DNA from: Symbiodinium natans
Lineage: Eukaryota; Sar; Dinophyceae; Suessiales; Symbiodiniaceae
Assembly (NCBI GenBank): GCA_905221605.1
Contig: CAJNDS010001147.1
Span: forward strand, 200,012 to 264,011
Direction of reading: 5' to 3'
Length of the DNA: 64,000 nucleotides
Part shown: piece by piece, positions 41,880-52,685 of the stretch
Layout of the letters: each line of letters begins with the position of its first letter
How positions within the stretch are numbered: position 1 is the first letter of the stretch
Translations under genes and position numbers: made by a program
Notes under the pieces: model-generated
What the model was told of the DNA's origin: nothing
What the model saw: only the letters and a program-made list of their open reading frames with translations
The model's database searches: none

Positions 41880-42055
41880 ACGACAGTCAGAATGCTTGTT
41901 GCAACCATAAGTCTTGTTGCAATAAGCAAGAGAAAGCTGGTCACAAGTCTTGTTGTCGTAAGCATCAAAGTCTTGTTGTAACAAGCATACCTCTTGTTGT
42001 AACAACCATGAACTATTGTTGTAGTGATGACTACTGTTGTCAATATTGTTGTAAA
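41880..42055. repeat. Diverged CTTGTTGTAACAAGCAT repeats
   Basis: About seven loose units of AGTCTTGTTGTAACAAGCAT. The plus strand gives a Cys-rich frame (CCNHKSCCNKQ), the minus strand a Thr/Asn-rich one. Units are partly palindromic (TTGTTGTAACAA). Gene status unresolved. Confidence 0.6.
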
Positions 42056-42064
42056 CCTCACCGA

Positions 42065-42180
42065 CTACTATTTGCTTAAGAACCCCAAAAGAGTTTAAAT
42101 AAGATGATTATAATCCCTTATATTGCCCTTAATAAGGGACAATATCTATTTTCTGGGGAGGGTTCTTAAGCAATGAGTAG
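42065..42180. mobile_element. Family C TIR element
   Basis: Inverted termini CTACTATTTGCTTAAGAACC and GGTTCTTAAGCAATGAGTAG, 116 bp, internal AATAAGATGATTATAATCCC. A second copy lies inside an intron at 62580-62685. Confidence 0.8.
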
Positions 42181-42220
42181 CAAAGTATTGTGACAAAATA
42201 TCATGATGGCCATTCAAAGG

Positions 42221-42319
42221 GGTGGCTGTCAAAACCATGATCCCTTTTGGGGTACCCTAAACATTAGGTGCCGCATTATCATAGGGATCCAGAAAGGGAC
42301 CATACTCTTGACAACCACC
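42221..42319. mobile_element. Family D TIR element with a 16-bp flanking repeat
   Basis: Inverted termini GGTGGCTGTCAA / TTGACAACCACC, 99 bp. TCATGATGGCCATTCA (42201) and TCATGATGACTATTCA (42321) flank it as a near-perfect direct repeat. Confidence 0.8.
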
Positions 42320-42376
42320 CTCATGATGACTATTCACAAAAGCTTAGGGTTCAAAAGAACGCTCCCACGCCGGCGC

Positions 42377-42410
42377 CTCCCTCAGGGCGTTGGCCGTTGC
42401 GAGGAGAATC
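42377..42410 (-). CDS. Exon-like segment (ILLATANALRE)
   Basis: Acceptor CTCCCCGAG, frame ILLATANALRE, GC donor (GCGCCGG); the frame continues APAWERSFEP. Confidence 0.45.
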
Positions 42411-42439
42411 CTCGGGGAGTGTAGGGTTTTAGGTTTTAG

Positions 42440-42530
42440 GTTTTAGGGTTTAGGGTTTAGGGTTTAGGGTTTAGGGTTTAGGGTTTAGGGTTTAGGGTTT
42501 AGGGTTTAGGGTTTAGGGTTTAGGGTTTAG
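42440..42530 (+). repeat. Interstitial TTTAGGG array
   Basis: Twelve TTTAGGG units upstream in transcript sense of 42377-42410. Confidence 0.95.
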
Positions 42531-42661
42531 GGCTTGCGCACGAGGAGAGGGAGAGAGAGCCCGCGAGCGCGAGCGAGAGAGAGAGAGAGGGACTTGGGGA
42601 GGGGGTTGAGGATGAGAGAGAGCGAGGGAGAGAGACTTCTACTAAGGCACCCGAAAGCCCG

Positions 42662-42812
42662 CCCTCTAAACCCTCTAAACCCTCTAAACCCTCTAAACCC
42701 TCTAAACCCTCTAAACCCTTAACCCTCAACCCTCTAAACCCTTAACCCTCAACCCTCTAAACCCTTAACCCTCAACCCTCTAAACCCTCTAAACCCTCAA
42801 CCCTCTAAACCC
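42662..42812 (-). repeat. CCCTCTAAA nine-base array
   Basis: CCCTCTAAA and CCCTTAACCCTCAA units, an expanded telomere-like variant next to a GA-rich tract (42541-42640). Confidence 0.93.
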
Positions 42813-42844
42813 AAAACCCCCACCCCTGAGGTTTGAAGGTACAC

Positions 42845-42924
42845 AGCGCAAGCTCTTGGCCCAAAAGCTTTGCGCTGAGAGGAACATCTTCGCTCAACTT
42901 TAGCTTGGCGATCATACAAGTGCT
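42845..42924 (-). CDS. Exon-like segment (HLYDRQAKVERRCSSQRKAF)
   Basis: Acceptor CGGGACACAG, 26 codons (HLYDRQAKVERRCSSQRKAF then GPRACA), donor GTGTACC. Basic; product unknown. Confidence 0.5.
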
Positions 42925-43604
42925 CTGTGTCCCGATTCGTGTGAGGTTTAGGGTTTAGCTTTTGGGTTTGGGGTTTAACCCTAAACCCCGAGATGTTCAC
43001 GCTCTTCTAAAACCTGGCTCCCTAAACCTTACAACGCCTCTACCCCCTAAATCTTGGGCGGTTTTGGGTAGTTTTGGGGGGTACTGGGGGTACTGGGGGT
43101 TTGGGGGGTGTTGGTTTGTTTTTTTTCTTGGGGGGAAGGGAGGGTGGGGGGTGGTGGCGGGTCTTGGCTTTTGTTCTTGTTTGCCGGTTTGCGGGAATTC
43201 CACAACCCTCACCTGTAACATTGCACATTCCTTGTGAACATACGAACGCTCAAGCGCGCTGAGGTTTCCTGTTTCGGGTGGGGAGGGGATTGATGTAGAG
43301 ATCTGGCCATGTGCCTATGTGGGCTCTCGAAGACCCTGTGTATCACCCAAACTGGGAGACTGTCGGGCCTTACAGTGGTTGGGGGGTGAGGGTTCGTTAA
43401 GCCTAAGCCCCAAAAACCCGACACCTAAGCCCTAAAAACCCCACCCTGAACCCTGAACCCTAAACCCTGAACCCTGAACCCTAAACCCTAAACCCTAAAC
43501 CCTGAACCCAAACCCTAAACCCTGAACCCTAAACCCTGAACCCCAAACCCCAAACCCTGAACCCTAAATCCTACAACTCCTCAGGCGCGGCACATTCGTG
43601 AAAC

Positions 43605-43640
43605 CTTATCACACTGCTCGAGGATGCCGTCGATCAACGC
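43605..43640 (-). CDS. Exon-like segment (ALIDGILEQCDK)
   Basis: Acceptor GTCTGCGAG, 12 codons ALIDGILEQCDK, donor GTTTCACG. Confidence 0.5.
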
Positions 43641-43970
43641 CTCGCAGACACTTCTATTTCTATGTTAGGGTTTAGGGTTTGGGGTTTAGGGTTTCGGGCT
43701 TAGGGCTTAGGGCTTCGGGTTTAGGGTTTAGGGTTGACGGTTGAGGGTTTAGGGTTACTCCCCTAGACATTTTCCCCAGCTAAACCTCAACCCTACATCC
43801 CAGGCCCCCCCCTTTCCTTGAAGGCATCCTATGGCGGTTGAGCTTCTGGGGGGGGGGGGGGTTGTCCGACGTGCTTGGGGGGTGGCGTGGCTCAGGGGTT
43901 GAGGGTTTGAAGGTCGGGCAGGGAACCCTGAACCCTGAACCCTGAACCCTGAACCCTAAACCCTAAACCC

Positions 43971-44022
43971 TGAAACCCTAAACCCTAAACCCTAAACCCT
44001 AAACCCTAAACCTAAACCCTAA
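43971..44022 (-). repeat. Interstitial CCCTAAA array
   Basis: About eight CCCTAAA units, one truncated. Confidence 0.95.
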
Positions 44023-44025
44023 ACC

Positions 44026-44091
44026 CTACAAGCTGCAGAAACCGCAGCTCTGCAAGCGGGAGTCTTCCAGCGCACGAAAGCATGCACACTT
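44026..44091 (-). CDS. Terminal exon-like segment, Cys-rich (CACFRALEDSRLQSCGFCSL)
   Basis: After TGAGACAAG the minus strand reads KCACFRALEDSRLQSCGFCS then L, and a TAG stop. An alternative frame is also open. Confidence 0.4.
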   Translation of the reverse strand, partial: KCACFRALEDSRLQSCGFCSL

Positions 44092-44539
44092 CTTGTCTCA
44101 AACTTGAGGACTCGTAAACCCTAAACCCTAAACCCTAAACCCCAAACCCCAAACCCTAAACCCTAAACCCCAAACCCTAAATCCTAAACCCCATGATCAG
44201 ACAGAAGCAGACCCGGGCAACCATCCCCCTCTCAGATCCCGAAGTTGGCAGATCCTCACACAAAGTCCTCCACACTCAGCCCTTGACGATTGTGCGCAAA
44301 GGCCACCCAAGAAACCACATCTTCAACATTTTCAGGCAGACGCATAAAAGATGAGAAGAAAGGCTGTAGCACTTGGCAGCACTTGCCTGAAGATCAACGG
44401 AGAAAAAAAGGGCTGCAGCTACTGGACTCTTGTTTTACACATCACGTCGCCGGCCGAAGGCTCGGGGCTCTGAAGAACCTATGCTAATATGGATGCGTCG
44501 GGGCGCTTCTCCTGTAACTTGTAAAGCCAACGGATCCAG

Positions 44540-46490
44540 CTAAGCATAGAAGCCAACAGATCCGCCTTCGTTGGTCGAGTCGAGCGCGTCGAAGAACTTT
44601 AACAAAAAACTTCTGTTTTGTTTGAACTCGTTGCCCTTCCCTGCAAGTGCGCGAACCTCAACTGAGATGTCCAACTTTCGGTGGGGAAAGCGTTCCTGCA
44701 AGGAGCGGAAGCAGTAGAGACGACGGTTGTTGACTGAGTAGTAGCGGCCGTGGAATTGCAGCACCTGCAGTCGAGGATACCGATGGCGTTGATCAGGCTG
44801 TTCGCACAACTCGCGCAAGGCAGAGTCCAACGAACGGCCATTCCTGAAACAGCTTCTGATCTTGCCGTGAGTGAAACGGACCTCAAGTGGGTTGAGGTCC
44901 CACTGTCCGGACCACAGATGCCACTTCAGCTGTTGCCAGGCTTCATCGCAAGTGCGTGCTTGCAAGATTCCAGCGAACTGCCGCGTGCAACCCTGGCAGC
45001 TCCGAATAGCATCGCAACAGCGGGGCCACGCCTGGGCAGCAGCAGAGGCGTCAAGAAAATGTTCCATCGATTCGCTGATGCGTACCTTAGTTGTCCAGTA
45101 ACCTGGGGGAACTAAAGGTTAACCTTTGGGATCATAAGGGGATTATACTACCCCAAAAAGGTTAAAGGATACCTACTCTACTACTCGGGTACATGAAGCA
45201 CGCACTCCTTCAAGCGATCGCCCGACAAGTAGTTGAAAAGCTTGGCCGGCTCGAGCGTCCTGTCGAACAAAAACTTTCGCCAGCCTAACTCATCTTCATC
45301 CTTCACGAGCTTCCACCGAAGGTGACGGCTATCAAAATAGACCAGTTGTTGCGCGGCCTCTTGCAAGCCTGCATCATCTCGATGTATTCCACCACGGTGA
45401 CGGAGGGCAGCCCGGTCTCGAACAAACTCCTTCACCAAGTCTTTAAACCTTTGCCTGCTCCCAGCACTGGCAAAGGCTTTGAGCTGACGTCCCTCCAGGC
45501 ATCGGCTGCCGAAAGCTTCACAGATGTCCCTCTCGCGCGGACGGGGCAGGCTGGCTTCCCCTGACTCAGGCGGCGCTTGATCAATGGAGATGATCTCGCC
45601 GTCCCTCTCAAACATGAGTGTGTAAGTTCCAGACCTCGCCAAACTCAGGCGGACATGGAACTTGTCAAAGCCATAGAGTACGAAGTGGAAGGCAGGCTGC
45701 TCAGTCCAAGGGCAGATGGCGGTTGAATGGATCTCCCCACAGACCTTCTCCAGCTGCGCCATGTTGCACGCTGCCAGCTTTGTGAAGCTTCGCAAGCAAC
45801 GTGGCCAATCCAGCTTGGAAGTCAGGTCGACTGAGGTCTGCTTGTCTTGCAGCAGAGACTCCCATGTCTTCAGCTTCAGCTCATGCAGCATGGGCTTCGC
45901 ACTCTCATTCACATTCTCCATGCATCTGCTCTGCTTGGGCGGGCGCTCTAAACTGCCAGAGGGAGCTCCACGATCGCTGGGGCTCGACAACGCAGTGACC
46001 GGGAAACCGCTTTCACGCTCTCGCTTCTTCCTTAGTTGTCCAGTACCTAGGGGGAACTAAAGGTTAACCTTTGGGATTATAAGGGGATTGAATTACACCA
46101 AAAAGGTTAAAGGTTACCTACTCTACAACTAAGATTCACCGTCTCATGCCAGGAGGACCAGTCGAGGCCTTCCCGAGAACGAGAATCCACTTCTCTGCCA
46201 TCTACCTTCGTCACACCACGCCGGTGGTCCCATTGCACTGTCGTGCCATCCAACGCACGAAAGGTTTGAATGGCATCGTGCGACTCAAGCCATGCGACTT
46301 TCTTGCGGTGCGGCTTGCCGCGCAAGTGCTCAGCGAGGCTGTCGAGCGCGTCAGGATCGCACCGTACTTGCTTTCCACACTTCCTCACGTCGCGAAGTCT
46401 TCGCTGGCAGGGGCTACACACAAGTTCGGCGTATCGCCGCTCCTGCGAGTGGTCCCGCATGGCCTTGTAGAAGACATCAGTACCAGACAT
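44540..46490 (-). CDS. 578-residue protein: zinc-finger-like N-terminus, C-terminal NNRRLY motif
   Basis: Three exons close exactly: 46490-46138 (ATG, MSGTDVFYKAMRDHSQ), 46030-45193 and 45085-44540 (stop at 44540). The N-terminus has CSPC, then HLRGKPHRKKVAW, like a U1/matrin-type C2H2 finger with a longer spacer. The middle is basic (KKRERESG) and then globular (AFHFVLYGFDKFHVRLSLAR). The C-terminus contains CFRNGRSLDSALRELCEQPD and VLQFHGRYYSVNNRRLYCFR, a motif pattern that looks conserved. Intron 1 needs a GA donor (HETV|KKRERE); intron 2 is GTAC...AG, phase 0. Both introns are family B introners. Role unknown; RNA or DNA binding is an inference. Confidence 0.75.
45086..45188. mobile_element. 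Family B introner (intron 2 of the NNRRLY gene)
   Basis: CTTAGTTGTCC start, 103 bp, flanked by GTAC at 45082-45085 and 45189-45192. The transcript intron begins with the duplicated GTAC, giving a phase-0 join. Confidence 0.85.
46031..46133. mobile_element. Family B introner (intron 1 of the NNRRLY gene)
   Basis: Perfect inverted termini CTTAGTTGT / ACAACTAAG; TTC occurs on both sides. Frame is restored only if the donor is GA, from the target duplication. Confidence 0.8.
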
Positions 46491-46929
46491 GTGCTCAAGG
46501 ATGGCCGGGCTGCACCTACTCCGCTTTTAACCCCTGAGCCGGTAACCCTGAACCCTACCAACTCGACCCCAAACCTGAAACCCTTTGTTTCCTAAACCCT
46601 AATCCAAACCCTTTACCCAAACCTGAAACCCTAATCTCGAAGACTCTGAGCCTAGAGCAAGCCCTGAAGTTCGCGCATGGGAAAAACAGGCTGAGCACAG
46701 ACAAGTCGCGTTGCCGGCATCTTGCCGCGTGTCCATGGGAACAGCTTTAGGGACTCTAAGCCATCAGGGTTTGGGGGTTAGGGGTTATGGCTTAGCGGTC
46801 AGGGTTGCAGGATTTCAGTTTCGGGTCGGTGTAGCGTATCAACCCCACACCCCCACTCAACCCTTCAACCTGCATTCCCCTAGTTACGTAACAAGCCCTA
46901 AACCCTAAACCCTGCAACCCTTTGTTTCC

Positions 46930-46985
46930 TAAACCCTAAACCCTAAACCCTAAACCCTAAACCCTAAACCCTAAACCCTGAACCC
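46930..46985 (-). repeat. Interstitial CCCTAAA array
   Basis: About seven perfect units. Confidence 0.95.
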
Positions 46986-47015
46986 TGAATCCTGAACCCC
47001 GCAAAGCCATCACGC

Positions 47016-47055
47016 CTGCTGCTGGCCGGAGGAGTTCTCCACGGCCGCCATAATC
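47016..47055 (-). CDS. Exon-like segment (IMAAVENSSGQQQ)
   Basis: Acceptor CTCCTTCTCAG, frame IMAAVENSSGQQQ, GC donor (GCGTGATGG) leading to TTCAGGG/TTTAGGG. Confidence 0.45.
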
Positions 47056-47636
47056 CTGAGAAGGAGGCTCAAAGTACGGGCTTCAAGCAGCCCTAAACCC
47101 GAAGCCCAGGAGAGTTGCTTCAGGGTTTCCCTAAACCCTAAACCCTATAAACCCTAAACCCTAAACCTCTCACGGGCAGCTGTCGGGAGGGCCTCTGTCT
47201 CAAGGGGAGGGAGGGAGTTACCTCTGCAACCCTCGCACCCAAGGCGCCCCAGGATTGAGGGCTGAGTGCGGCCCGAGCCCGCAGCTGCCCCTACTCTAAG
47301 TTACAAGCATTCCAAGAGCACCCCAAGGGCAAGGGCATGATAAGACACCTATAGACCCTAAACCCCAAACCCCAAACCCTAAACCCTAAACCCCAAACCC
47401 TAAACCCTGTTCCAGGAGCACCTTCCAAGATGACCCCCCACACCAAGCAAAATGCGAATCTTCCCTTAGAACAGACGCACGAAGCCAATCTCTCTTGGAG
47501 AGTCCAAAATGCACAAGCCTCAAGTCATGAACGGGCAGGGAACCTAAGCCTAAACCCTAAACCCTAAGCCCTAAGCCCTAAACCCTAAACCCTAAACCCT
47601 AAACCCTAAACCCTAAACCCTATGAACCCTAAAGAC

Positions 47637-47708
47637 CTTGGCGAGAGCATGGCTTGGAGTATGGACGGCCCATCGCGATTTGGCACCCGCCACGGGGATC
47701 ACAGGGAT
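47637..47708 (-). CDS. Exon-like segment (IPVIPVAGAKSRWAVHTPSH)
   Basis: Acceptor AGAGAGTAAG, exactly 24 codons (IPVIPVAGAKSRWAVHTPSH then ALAK), donor GTCTTTAGGG entering telomeric repeat. Confidence 0.55.
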
Positions 47709-48310
47709 CTTACTCTCTTTACCCCGACCGCAAGAGGCCCCTTAAGCTGCAAGCACTTGTTTGGGGAAATAATGAGGCCCTGCAAGAAAGACAACCATTG
47801 ATTTGAACCAAACCCGGGCCCTGATTGCTTTTGCGGGCACCCAAAACCCTAAACCCCAATAAACCCTAAACCCTAAACCCTAAAACCCTAAACCCTGAAC
47901 CCTGAGCTCTAGACCCTAAACCCTAGACCCTAAACCCCGAAACCGATCCGAACTAAACCCTCAGACCCTGCCCGAACATGCTGCGAAGGGGCTCCGCCCC
48001 CCTCGTCACCGCAGCTGAGCCTGCTGGGTTCGGGAGTTCGGGGTTTAGGGTTCAGGGTTTAGGGTTTAGGTGTTAGGGTTTTGAGACAAAAGGGTTTAGG
48101 GTTTAGAGTTTTGGGTTTAGGGTTATAGGGATAAAGTGTGTAGGGTTTAGCGTTTACGGTTTCGGGTTTTGGTTTATAGGTTTTTCGGTCTAGCGTCATA
48201 GGGTTATAGGCTTCTAGGGTTCTAGGGTTCTAGGGTTCTAGGGTTCTAGGGCTTAGGCATAGTAGGGTTTAAGCAACCCATACAACAAAGCCGTGGAGCA
48301 CCCTCAACCT

Positions 48311-48343
48311 TCAAGAGCCCAAAGCAATCTCGTTTTGTAACTT
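48311..48343 (-). CDS. Terminal exon-like segment (KLQNEIALGS)
   Basis: After TTGCCTCAAG the minus strand reads KLQNEIALGS and TGA. Confidence 0.35.
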   Translation of the reverse strand, partial: KLQNEIALGS

Positions 48344-48368
48344 CTTGAGGCAACCTAGCAAAAAAGTT

Positions 48369-48515
48369 TGGGTTTAGGGTTTAGGGTTTAGGGTTTAGGG
48401 TTTAGGGTCTAGGGTCTAGGGTCTAGGGTCTAGGGTCTAGGGTTTAGGGTTTCGGGTTAGGGTTTAGGGTTTAGGGTTTAGGGTTTAGGGTCTAGGGTTT
48501 AGGGTTTAGGGCTCA
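48369..48515 (+). repeat. TTTAGGG/TCTAGGG array
   Basis: Blocks of TTTAGGG and five consecutive TCTAGGG units. Confidence 0.95.
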
Positions 48516-48710
48516 GGATCTTCAGGCAAACCCTAAACCCCGAAACCAAGAAAACAACTATTCAAAGGAATGGTTGGACATGCCACGCGCAAAAACGCGG
48601 CACGCCGCCCGACGCCCTCGCGTCCCGCTAAAACTCGCGGAAGCATCCATGCACCTACGCAGCCCGCGAAAACATAACAAAGACTTCACGATGCCGAAAC
48701 AATCAAAACC

Positions 48711-48851
48711 CTACTTGAATTCGGGTTATAAGCAGAGAAACTGGACTTACAACTGGGTCTAACCTTCTTAAGAGTACCTTACAACCCTACTTATAACCGT
48801 ACTAAGGGTACCTATAACCCTACTTATTGCTACACATGAACCTCCAAGTAG
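48711..48851. mobile_element. Family F TIR element, long copy
   Basis: CTACTTGAATTCGGGTTATA at the left and CATGAACCTCCAAGTAG at the right; inside, repeated ACAACCCTACTTATAACCGT-like blocks. Confidence 0.6.
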
Positions 48852-49072
48852 AGCACCAACTCTCTTCCCCAAAGCTCTGAAAGCCCCGCTCGACCGCTAA
48901 GCCCTTGAGCCCCCCAACACCCAAAACCCAAAACCCCGAACCCTGAAACCCTATACACTTTGAAACCCTAAAGCCCTTAAATCCCTAAAATCCCAAAAGC
49001 CCTAAAGCCACAATAGCCCGAAGAACCCTAACACCCTAAACCTTAAATCCCCTAAAACCCTAAACCCTACAC

Positions 49073-49118
49073 GGCCGAGGGGCTGGTCTTTCTGGGAGGG
49101 AGGCGGTGGGCCACAAAC
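49073..49118 (-). CDS. Exon-like segment (FVAHRLPPRKTSPSA)
   Basis: Acceptor CCTGAGCCAG directly after CCCTAAAC; frame FVAHRLPPRKTSPSA; donor GTGTAGGGTTTAGGG. Telomere-type sequence abuts both splice sites. Confidence 0.5.
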
Positions 49119-49304
49119 CTGGCTCAGGGTTTAGGGTTTAGGGTCTTTAGGGTTTAGGGTTTAGGGTTTAGGGTCTAGGGCTTAGGGTTTAGGGTTTAGG
49201 GTTTAGGGTTTAGGGTTTAGGGTGGTTTAGGGTTTAGGGGAGCGCAGGGCATGCAGGGGATCAGGGCTCAGGGGCTTGACGGTATTAGGGCTTAGAAGTG
49301 AGAT

Positions 49305-49401
49305 TTTTCCCACTTATCCTAACAGTCCTTAGTAGGGATGAACAATCGGGGGCACTATAATCCTTTTTTAAGGACTGCTAGTATAAGGGGGAACATCCTA
49401 A
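49305..49401. mobile_element. Family G TIR element
   Basis: TTTTTCCCACTTATCCTAAC, AGTCCTTAGTAGGGAT and AAGGACTGCTAGTATAAGGG, GGAACATCC: inverted ends around 30 bp each. Confidence 0.7.
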
Positions 49402-49718
49402 CTTAGGGGTGTTTAGGGGTTTTAGGGTATTTGGTTCAGGTGCGGGGTTTAAGTTTTTCGCGTGCGTGCAGGGGTTTTGGGTTAAGGGCTTGGGGCTTCG
49501 GATTCGAAGCCTTGAAGCCCCTAAAGCCTCAACCCTCAACCCAAGGCCCCTCGAGGGGCCTTGGGGGATCTGGCAGCAACTGATATAGGATTTAGAGTAA
49601 GGGTCGAGCGTTTAGGGTTTAGGGTTTTGGGTTTAGGCTTTATAAATTTAGGCATGAGCATGGGTATCTGGGTCTAGAGCTTAGGGCTTAATGATATAAG
49701 GATGACACAGGGTAGTAC

Positions 49719-49775
49719 TGGTCGCTCTTTTTGCCCGCACGATTTCCTCAAGTCCTCAAACCTGTGCTCCCACGC
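49719..49775 (-). CDS. Exon-like segment (AWEHRFEDLRKSCGQKERP)
   Basis: Acceptor AAGGTTCAG, exactly 19 codons AWEHRFEDLRKSCGQKERP, donor GTACTACC. Confidence 0.55.
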
Positions 49776-50011
49776 CTGAACCTTCCCTAAGCCAGGACCA
49801 AAGCCCTCTTCAGCCCGAAACCCCTAGACCCTTACACCCCTAAACCCCTGAACCTCTAGACCCCTAGACCCCTAGACTCCTCAACCCCTCAACCCCTCAA
49901 CCCCTCAACCCCTCAACCCCTAAACCCCTAAACCCTACACCCCAAACCCTAAACCCCTAAACCCCTAAACCCTGAAACCCTAAACCCCAAACCCTAAACC
50001 CTAAATCCCTT

Positions 50012-50065
50012 TGTTGCGGGCGCACTCGCCGGGCGCCGTGGAGCGCAAGAGGTCACTCCGCTTTC
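50012..50065 (-). CDS. Exon-like segment (KRSDLLRSTAPGECARNK)
   Basis: Acceptor TTCCCCTGAG, frame KRSDLLRSTAPGECARNK running into TTTAGGG; donor not certain. Confidence 0.35.
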
Positions 50066-50621
50066 CTCAGGGGAAGGACCCTGCAACCCCCAATGCACTT
50101 GGTATCCGAGGCCGGAAAGTCTGAAACCCCTTGCTGCATTGTTTGGAAAATAGGGGTGCCCTTCTTTGGGGGGCTCCTAGAGTCTACAAAAAGGATTACA
50201 GTGTTTTGGGGTAAATTAGGGGGTATCCCTGTTTGAGATCCGGGATGCCGTCCGGTGTGCTGGCTTTAGGGAGTTCCGACCTGAGCTTGGGAGCAATGGG
50301 GGAAACCCACAATCGGCCTCAGAAGGCCCCCTTAAGCTCAGCCCCTCCCTAGCAAATACACGCACACACACAGACCAACCCCTCCCCCCTCCTGCGTGCG
50401 GTGGTTGGTTTTAGGTTTTCGAGTTTTAAGGTCTGAGGGTCTGAGGGCATAGGGGTTTGAAGCTTTTGTGGTTTTTTAGGGCACTAGGGCGACCCCTGCA
50501 GGGCGCATTGTGTTTGACGCTGCTTGCAAACGTCTACGTACCTTAAAGCCCCAAACTTATAAGAACTTAACCTCCAATGAAAACCTTAAACCCCCACAGC
50601 CCCCTAGTACCTACACACCTA

Positions 50622-50668
50622 ACTTGGGATGTTCCCCCGGGTACATAATCCCTATTAAGGACTGCCCA
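50622..50668. mobile_element. Family G element, short
   Basis: TTGGGATGTTCCCCCGGGTA and AATCCCTATTAAGGACTG only. Confidence 0.4.
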
Positions 50669-50884
50669 AACCCTAAACCCTGAACCCTGAACCCTGAACC
50701 CTGAACCCTGAACCCTGGACCCTAAACCCTAAACCCTGAACCCTTATAAACCCTAAACCCTAAACCCAAAGAGAAGCCGCGGGGCGCGGCTGCCAGCCCG
50801 GCGGACCCACCTCGCTCGGGGGAGATCCGTTCGAGGCGTCAATGTGTCAGTTTCGTTCACTTTCGGGGTTTAGCGTTCGGGGGT

Positions 50885-51112
50885 TAGGGTTTTAGGGTTT
50901 AGGGTTTTAGGGTTTTAGGGTTTTAGGGTGTTAGGGTTTTAGGGTTTTAGGGTTTTAGGGTGTTAGGGTGTTAGGGTGTTAGGGTGTTAGGGTGTTAGGG
51001 TGTTAGGGTGTTAGGGTGTTAGGGTGTTGGGGTGTTGGGGTGTTGGGGTGTTGGGGTGTTAGGGTGTTAGGGTGTTGGGGTGTTGGGGTGTTAGGGTGTT
51101 AGGGTTTAGGGT
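50885..51112 (+). repeat. GGGTGTTA eight-base variant array
   Basis: About 20 units of TTAGGGTG/TTGGGGTG after TTTTAGGG units: an eight-base telomere-like variant inside TTTAGGG sequence. Confidence 0.93.
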
Positions 51113-51817
51113 TTCGGGTTTAGGGTTTAGGGTTTTGGGTTTTGGGTTTAGGGGTTCAGGGTTTAGGGTTTAGGGGTTAGGGCGGTTAGGGTTGATAGGG
51201 TTTAGTGTTCTAGGGTTTGGGGTTTAGGGTTCAGGGCTGACGGCTCAGCCCGGTTTTAAGGCTGAGGAAAAAGAGCCCGGTTGTGGGCCGAGTGTTGGAA
51301 ACGTCTGGTTGCCAGGGTGGTGGGCTTGAGGACCCCCTAATCAAAGCGAATCCCCCAACTCAACTGAACCCAGATCCCAAAAGCACTGAACCCTAAACCC
51401 TAAACCCTAAACCCTAAACCCTAAACCCTAAACCCCATTCCACCCTAAACTACAAGTTCGCCAAGCCCCTCTGAGACTCAACAACCCTCAACCCCAAACA
51501 ACCCCCCAAAAAGAGTGTACAACCCTAATGCACCCTGATTCACCCTCAAACCTGGTCTTCCGGGTATGACCCGGAAATTCTGAAACCCCCACAAAACCAA
51601 AAAAAAACAACAACAGCCCTTAGCTCAAAAGCCTAAACCCCAAAACTAAACCCTAAACCCTTTCGACAGCCCTTAAACCCCTCAACCCTGGGGTTGAGGG
51701 TTCAAAAAACCCTAAACTTGAAACACAAAACCACAACTAAACCACAAAATCTCAAGCCCTAAACCCTAAACCCCAAAACCCTAGCCCTAAACCCCAACAG
51801 CTCCCTCAAGCACGCAC

Positions 51818-51876
51818 CAGGAAGCTCCCTCCGCCCTCGCCTCGGGATCCTCCCAGGGAGGGCGCCCCGGCGGCTC
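51818..51876 (-). CDS. Exon-like segment (EPPGRPPWEDPEARAEGAS)
   Basis: Acceptor TTTCGTGCAG, 19 codons EPPGRPPWEDPEARAEGAS, donor GTGCGTGC, later TTTAGGG. Similar in style to 2424-2494 and 52052-52106 (Pro/Glu-rich, W-x-D/E-P). Confidence 0.55.
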
Positions 51877-52051
51877 CTGCACGAAACCATCCACGTGAGG
51901 GTTTCCCATGGTTTAGGGTTCTGCGGGTCTCGCTGAACATGATATTTCGGTGGAGGGGCTAAGGATTGAGGGCTTGGGGCACGGAGTCCTGGTTGACACA
52001 GCTTCGCACCCCGGGTTTAGGGCTTGGGGCTTGGGGCTTCCATGCCAGCAC

Positions 52052-52106
52052 GGTTCCCTGCGTGACTCGCAGCCTCCGCTGGCGGAGGCGGCTCGGGCGG
52101 CGGATC
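52052..52106 (-). CDS. Exon-like segment (DPPPEPPPPAEAASHAGN)
   Basis: Acceptor AACCCTGGCAG, frame DPPPEPPPPAEAASHAGN, donor GTGCTGGC. The plus strand is also open. Confidence 0.35.
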
Positions 52107-52611
52107 CTGCCAGGGTTTCGGGGAGGTTTAGGGTTTAGGGTTTAGAGTTTAAGCTCTGCAGTCGGCTTCTACCCGCGAAGCCTTAGACCTCAAACCTCAC
52201 GAACCCCTTAAACCCCATCAGCCCCCTGAGCCCTCAGACCCCCAATTGAACCACAAAGCCCCTAAAGCCCATAAACCCTAAACCCCCTCCCCAAAGCCTC
52301 GCTCGTTGTGGGGCTCTGCCGGGCATTCCAGGGATCGCACATACGGCATGTAACGGTTTAGGGCTTAGCACGCAAATATATGAGTCTGAAACTCAGGTGA
52401 GGGTACCCCTTGGCTATCCCAGTAGAAGTGTATTCTTTTTTCTCATGGGAGCCAACTTTGAGAAAACCCATAGCGTATATGTATACTCATACATATACGA
52501 ATGCACGCAGTGATACACAGATGCACATATTTATACACGTGTATATCCATGCTGCCACCATGCATTCCAAATCCAAGCCCCGAACCCTGAACCTTGGAAA
52601 CCCTCAACCTA

Positions 52612-52685
52612 AACCCTAAACCCTAAACCCTAAACCCTAAACCCTAAACCCTAAACCCTAAACCCTAAACCCTAAACCCTAAACA
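52612..52685 (-). repeat. Interstitial CCCTAAA array
   Basis: Ten perfect units. Confidence 0.95.

Noticed and set aside
42534-42722. Arg/Glu-rich or Ser/Leu-rich proteins
   Set aside because: Come from a GA-rich microsatellite joined to CCCTCTAAA repeats.
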